Shown: positions 27,501-33,500 of the stretch, one piece after another
Layout of the letters: each line of letters opens with the position of its first letter
How positions within the stretch are numbered: the stretch's first letter is position 1
DNA from: Pseudeuparius sepicola
Lineage: Eukaryota > Arthropoda > Insecta > Coleoptera > Anthribidae
Length of the DNA: 64,000 bases
Assembly (NCBI GenBank): GCA_963920635.1
Contig: OY987298.1
Span: 36,735,787-36,799,786, forward strand
Direction of reading: 5' to 3'
Translations under genes and position numbers: made by a program
The notes under the pieces: model-generated
Seen by the model: only the letters and a program-made list of their open reading frames with translations
Told to the model about the DNA's origin: nothing
Database searches by the model: none

Positions 27501-30500
27501 GCATTTTCAGGATTTCTTAATTTATTAACACCCTGTACATCAACTCAAAAATTTTAATATGACAATTTTATTTTTTTGACAGGCAGAACTTTTTACGAAG
27601 AGTGACTTTTTGTCGAAAAATAGATAATAAAGAATTTTCTCCCCTCGTCAAGTCCATCCGGGGACACACTGTATATATAATATTATGCATAATACGAGTA
27701 TTATGTAATAATATACGAGTAATAATATTCCAATGACTATTATAGAAATAATTGATCAAGTCATTTTTTTTAATTGTACGTCAAACTAAATCTTACTTTT
27801 CAGGGTCTTTAGGAATTCGAAAAAAGGACACACAGTCTTTTGAATTGCTTTTGCATCCATCTGCACTGCAATAAGATAAGCCATCACTAACCAAAATTGG
27901 CAACGGAATTGGATATAATTTACGCGCACCCGGTACAGTACGAAGCACACCGTTCCGAGAGACACTGTGTAACCAAAGTGTAGGGAATACTATTCTAGAC
28001 TTTGGTGTAACAAAATGACGCTTGGAATCGCCCGCTCAGCGGGATATCGATCAAGGGCTATGGCGTAGGGAGGGGATCGGGCAGGGGGGAATATTTGTTT
28101 ACACAGGCCAAGTGAGCGGACTTATAGTAGCGTCCCGAGATATACTAATAAGTCCGGGCACTCGGCCTTGTGTAAGCTAAAGTTTCCCTCTTGCCCTGCT
28201 CTCCCGCTCCCTCGGCCCGCCGTCATCGGAGTACGGCGATAGATATCTTATTTAATCAGAAAATAAGCTTACACAGTGTAGCTGAGAGCGGTTCGTTCGC
28301 ATTCTACCGGGTGCGCGCAAAATATTACCGACAGACCGTGACTGTGTTGTAGCGTCGATGGAATTCAATCAACGGTTGTAGTGATGCCTGCAGTGCGGAT
28401 GGCTGTAAAACCAGTTCAAAAGACTATATTACCTGTTTTTCATTTCCTAAAGACCCTGAAAGGTAATATAGAGTTTGAGGTACCTATCTACAAAAATTAA
28501 GACATTTTTATGTGACATTTGAATACTTAGGTATTCATGGAAGAATAATAATAGAATAATATAGATATAATATTAAAATAGTGCAAATTTTAAGGTGCCA
28601 GCAATGGAAGAATGCCTTAGGGTTCATCGGAGAACATAAATTGTTTATTTCAAATGCTTGTTGTATGTTTTGTTCAATTATTGAAATATCAAAATATTTA
28701 CCTACAGGATGAAAAAGTAGATATGATTAGTTTAACTCTTTGTTGTTAAATATTTATTTGTTATTTAATATGTTTTTGTTTGCTCTATGTTTTGTTAGGC
28801 TTTATTAAAAATGAACGTAAAACCTAAAAAATTGCAATTTTATTCATGTTCCATCCAAAGTCTACAGATATACCTTACTCCTTACTAATTATGTAGATTC
28901 TGGTAATAGCTACCTTGTATTTTAATTTAACAACTGTATACCTACCAAAAACTAACGCTTAACGGCGATTTCGTTAGTCGATCCTCGTAAATGCGAAGCG
29001 TGCGAGATGACGTTGATTTACGACCAGTCGCAAAAAATTGTTTGCTTTTCCGAGAGAACAAAGAAGTTCGCCGACTTATAGTATTCTCTAGACTTTGGTT
29101 ATAGTATTCTTTAGACTTTGCCATGGCCATCCGTAAGTTGTTTGTTTTCTTAAACGTTCCACTCGAAGCTGTGAGTTTCGCGATTATTCAAGACAGTAGT
29201 TCGAAATTGAATCTTTTTGGGGATATTAATAACCATACGGCGACGGAAATTTTTCGTTATATTTATTCTCGAGCACTATATTGCCTTAAAAGCAAGATGT
29301 GGTAAAAGCCCTCGTGCTAAAACTAAAAAGGACTAAAGGAGAAAATAAAGAGACCAATCGTGATCTGGCAAAATAGCACTTTTATTGAGGCAATCCTAGA
29401 ATGTACTTAAAAACTGATGGCTAAATTCATTTTTCTGTTCTCATTTCAGATATGACACCCGACCACCACCAAGACTACCCCCGAGACCAGACCACGACTA
29501 CCCTCGTCCGGACTTCGGCCATTTCGGCAGACCACCGCTGCCCAACCGATACGCTTCCGTCATTCCCCATCCCGACGATTACGACCGACGACCCGAAAAC
29601 AACGACTACCTCTTCAAACCGCCCTACGACAACTACGGCGACAGACAAAGACCGTACGACAAACCCAACTCGGGGTATTTCTATCCAAAACCCAGCTACG
29701 ACAGCGCCAGACCCGACCACGGAGAACCCTACGACAGACCCAGTTCAAACGACAGATATGACGGACCGATCAGTGAGTATGACAAATCGACAAGCAGACC
29801 CAATACGACGGGTACTGGCTCGAATTCGGGGTATGATGGGCAGCCGAACAAGCCGAGTGGAGGAAAGCCTGGATACGGGAGTACATCAAGTCATAAAGTA
29901 CCTAATAGTATCGATGACTCCTCGTCGTCGAAGCCGATAGTTACCGAGAGTGTCGGGTACCACGGAGAGCATATTACGTCTATAATAACGGAGCTGAAGG
30001 ATGGTAAGTTCAAGTTCGATGACGTAAAGGATAACGTAAAGAAACTCACCAGGAAATTTAAGCATCATACTTAATGATAGAACGTACAAGAGGTTGTCCT
30101 GCTGGAAGCTCCTCCGGAAGTACTTTTGTACCGGGACTAGGTCCTGCTAGAAGGACTCCGCAAATCCATTTGTCCTTCAACGAGGACGACAGAGTTCTGC
30201 TAGCAGTACCATAGTAAAAGGTATATTGATTCCAACCTCTCAGAAATTTATTACAGGAGTCCAGTGGCGTGGTTTAATATAAAGTGGAACATTAAAAAAC
30301 AAATATTTATTTATTTGGTAAATAAAATATGAAAAACAAAAAAAACTCTTCAAATAATCGGCCTATGTAGTTATACTTTTAAAATATAGGGTGATTCAGT
30401 TTTATTCTGCGACACTTCAACAGGTGATAGAAAACTAAAAAATAATCGCACTTTCTTTTATAAACTATATAATTTGAATGCCTTATTAAAAAGTTACAGG

Positions 30501-33500
30501 GTGTTAAAGTTTTAAGAAACGTGTGGTTTTTATTGACTATTTACCAAACTAGTTGAGATATTTAAGTCATATTTGGTACACGTTATAACGGCATGGGTTA
30601 GCATAAAACCTGTTAATATCAAGCACCTTGTACAACCAGTGGCGTAGAAGTAGGTAATTAGTATAATTGTTTTTAGAAAAGAAAAACACCTTTTATAGCA
30701 ATAAAATGTATTCAATTTCTTATGTATATTTTAATTTTAAACAAAAATGCCCTCTTGGTAATTTTTTGTATGTGTCACGGTTTCGTGGCAAATTTGATTT
30801 TTTTATTATTTATTAATATAGGTAATTCAAGTTCTTATTTTTTTATTAAGTAGATAGGTAAGTCTACAACGAAAGAAAAAAAGGATACATTTTGTCATGA
30901 AATGATAAATTCAAAAATTACCTTGTTCACAGTCTTCCACTCGTAGGGTGACAAGTGAAACACTAGAGCCAAATTCTTTAATTTAATATTTTTTCTAATT
31001 GTACCATTATATCGTGGCGACCGCCACTGGTCACCAAACTGAGAAAAGCTCCACGAATTGTCATATTTCGCGTCAAAACAACTAGCCAAAGCGAAAACAC
31101 GCTGCCCCACTGGCATCATTTTGGCGACTAAAATACGGGAGATTCGACAGGTCATAACTTCCCTGCGATTTGACGTACAGTCCTGATCAAAAGTTGCGCT
31201 GGTAGCTTGAATTTTGACGAATTTTTTGATACTACTTTCAGTCCTGCCAGAAGGATGGAAAAGCCTTAAATATTACGATTTTGCAAGTCCTCAAATGAGT
31301 GGTTTTCGTCCTGCCGGCAGTACGCTGGTACAGTCGCGGACAGTTGGTATCGAACGACCTGAAGAGGTTTCTCGTGGCTATCGTTACAGGGCGCGCGGAG
31401 ACGGCAACAGCGCGCGCCTTCGGCATCGGATGGTTCGAACGGGTGTCTTGTTCCGAGAATTCTTTGCAAGCGATTAAGCCGATGTCACCGAAAGGGTTAA
31501 AAAAAATTAAGGAATCAGTATTAAACTATTTATTAAAACAGTTCACAAGTATACAGTATGATTTTTTAAACTACCACCGCGATTTCCTCGCTTATTTTGC
31601 GCCCTACAAAAAAAACATGAGAAACAAAAAGGTGACAATTTTGGACAGCTAAGTGGCCCTGAAAAAGTAATCAACATCCATGGTCAACTTGTCGCGCAAT
31701 ATAAAAAAACCTCCAATTGAGCAAAATTATTAAATAGCCGTAACATACCTATTTATTTTAAGATACCGAAGAAAACTTTTATATTGAAAATTGATGGCAC
31801 TGAGAAGCTTTATGCAACTGGGTGCTCAGATAGTTTCTGAAAATTACACAGGCTCTTCGGCTCTGTTGAGGCCATTGTTTTAGTTATTAAAGGCCATTGT
31901 TTTAGTTTATTAAAGTAGTTATTTGGCTCCCTACTGAAAAATCTTAAGAAACAAAAACGTGTAAATTTTAGATAGTTGGTTAATGTTAAAAAAAGAAGTA
32001 GGTATCCATGGCCAACTTTTCGCGCAATACCAAAAAAAACTTAAATCAACAAGAATCTGAAAACAATCAATTTATTTTGAAAGTCGAGGGAAAATTTTAA
32101 TTGGAGATTAGCGGCAATTAGATCACGCAAGAACATTGACAAAAGAAAATTTTCATACAATTTGTACTAGTTTTCCCGCTAATTTGTTTAAAGTGTGAAG
32201 TCGAAATAGCAATTAAAAACATCAACAGTTATTCAAATTAAAGACAAATTTTCTCATATTAAAGATCTTGTTTGATCAAAAAAAAATTAAATAAATTGAT
32301 AGTTTTGTTTTCACATTTTTGTCGACTTGAGTTTTTTTTTGTATTGCGTGAAAAGTTGGTTATGGATGCCGATTTATTTTTTAACATCACCTAGCCGTCT
32401 AAAATTGCCATATTTATTATGCTTATATAAGCTTACTTACATAAAAAAAATATATTTAATGCAGTGATAGGGCCAAAGCGAAAAATGTTTTTCAAATAAA
32501 TCAAAGTGTGCCAATTGTTTCTAAAATTGGTAGTATGGAGTATCCTTTACTTTTGAACAACTTTTCCTAGCAACTTATTTCCACATAAGAAATGTTAGCA
32601 AAGTTTTTATCAAGAGTAACTTTTTGCGGTAAAATTAAAGATAAGAAAGTGTTCCTATTCAACACCTCTTCTGTGGACATACTGTATATACATAGTGTAT
32701 TTGGAAATGAAAGGAAGGTTTATGGCTTATTATAAATATAAATGCAAATTCTTTATCAGAGGCTCGAGAGTCCGTCATAAAATACTACATAACTCGCCCG
32801 AATATTAATTTGCGTATTTATCCTCATCAGATTTTTAGCAAAAGAGCACGCCACTGAAATGGTCGAATTTTTCTTCTCAATCAATATTTATGGCCTCCTT
32901 TCATTTCCAAATACACTAAGTATAGTTGTCAGCGGTTTTAGACATTAAGTTAATAAATATTTTGCGTTGCAACAAAAATGTATTTTTATGTTATAATAAA
33001 AAAATATGTAGTAACACTAAAAATATATTTAGCTAATAACCCTAGAATTAAAAAAGTTAATTAAAAGGATTTTCATAAATTATTCTTTTCTTTGCAAAAT
33101 AAGTATTTGTTCCAACATTTAGTTGTTAGGTCTCGTAGTCCTAAACATAAATGATTATAAAATAAAAGGGGTGTCCCTTTTATTTATTTTTTCTTATTTT
33201 TGAAGAAATTGGTCAGAAGTTTTAATAAATTGGTTTTCGTGGTGCTGCAATGCTCCATTGTTTCTCATAAAATGCCCTTCAACAGATAAATGAGATTAGG
33301 GGGTCACAGACATAAAATTACCCTTGTAACTTAATAGAGAGTTATTGCAGAAACTGTTTTTGGCATTAAGCAGTATTTAAGACGACCTTATTTGAATACT
33401 CTCATACGTTATTTATGATTCTGACAATAGTTATTGCAAGTCGTAATTTATGTATCCAAATTAAGGGCTTGTTTACGTTTACTTTATTGTTTTGTATTTC

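Larger units (their letters stand above)
27797..28462. repeat. CpG-rich palindrome with mirrored THAP exons
   Basis: The two halves are imperfect reverse complements around ~28138. CGCGCACCCGGTA (27924) pairs with TACCGGGTGCGCGC (28305). ACACTGTGTAA pairs with TTACACAGTGT. GCGGACTTATAGTAG pairs with CTAATAAGTCCG. AGGCCAAGTG pairs with ACTCGGCCTT. The outermost 74 bp of both arms encode a THAP zinc-finger N-terminus reading outwards. The centre could be a bidirectional promoter (inference). Confidence 0.75.

Noticed and set aside
29452..29940. 162-aa Thr/Pro-rich frame on the + strand
   Set aside because: Alternate reading frame of exon 6. The frame in phase with exon 5 gives the Pro/Tyr-rich tail that continues to the donor and TAA.
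31420..31450. GGTTCGAAC resembling a tRNA B-box
   Set aside because: No A-box at the right distance and no cloverleaf; also in a GC-rich island where such matches are expected.
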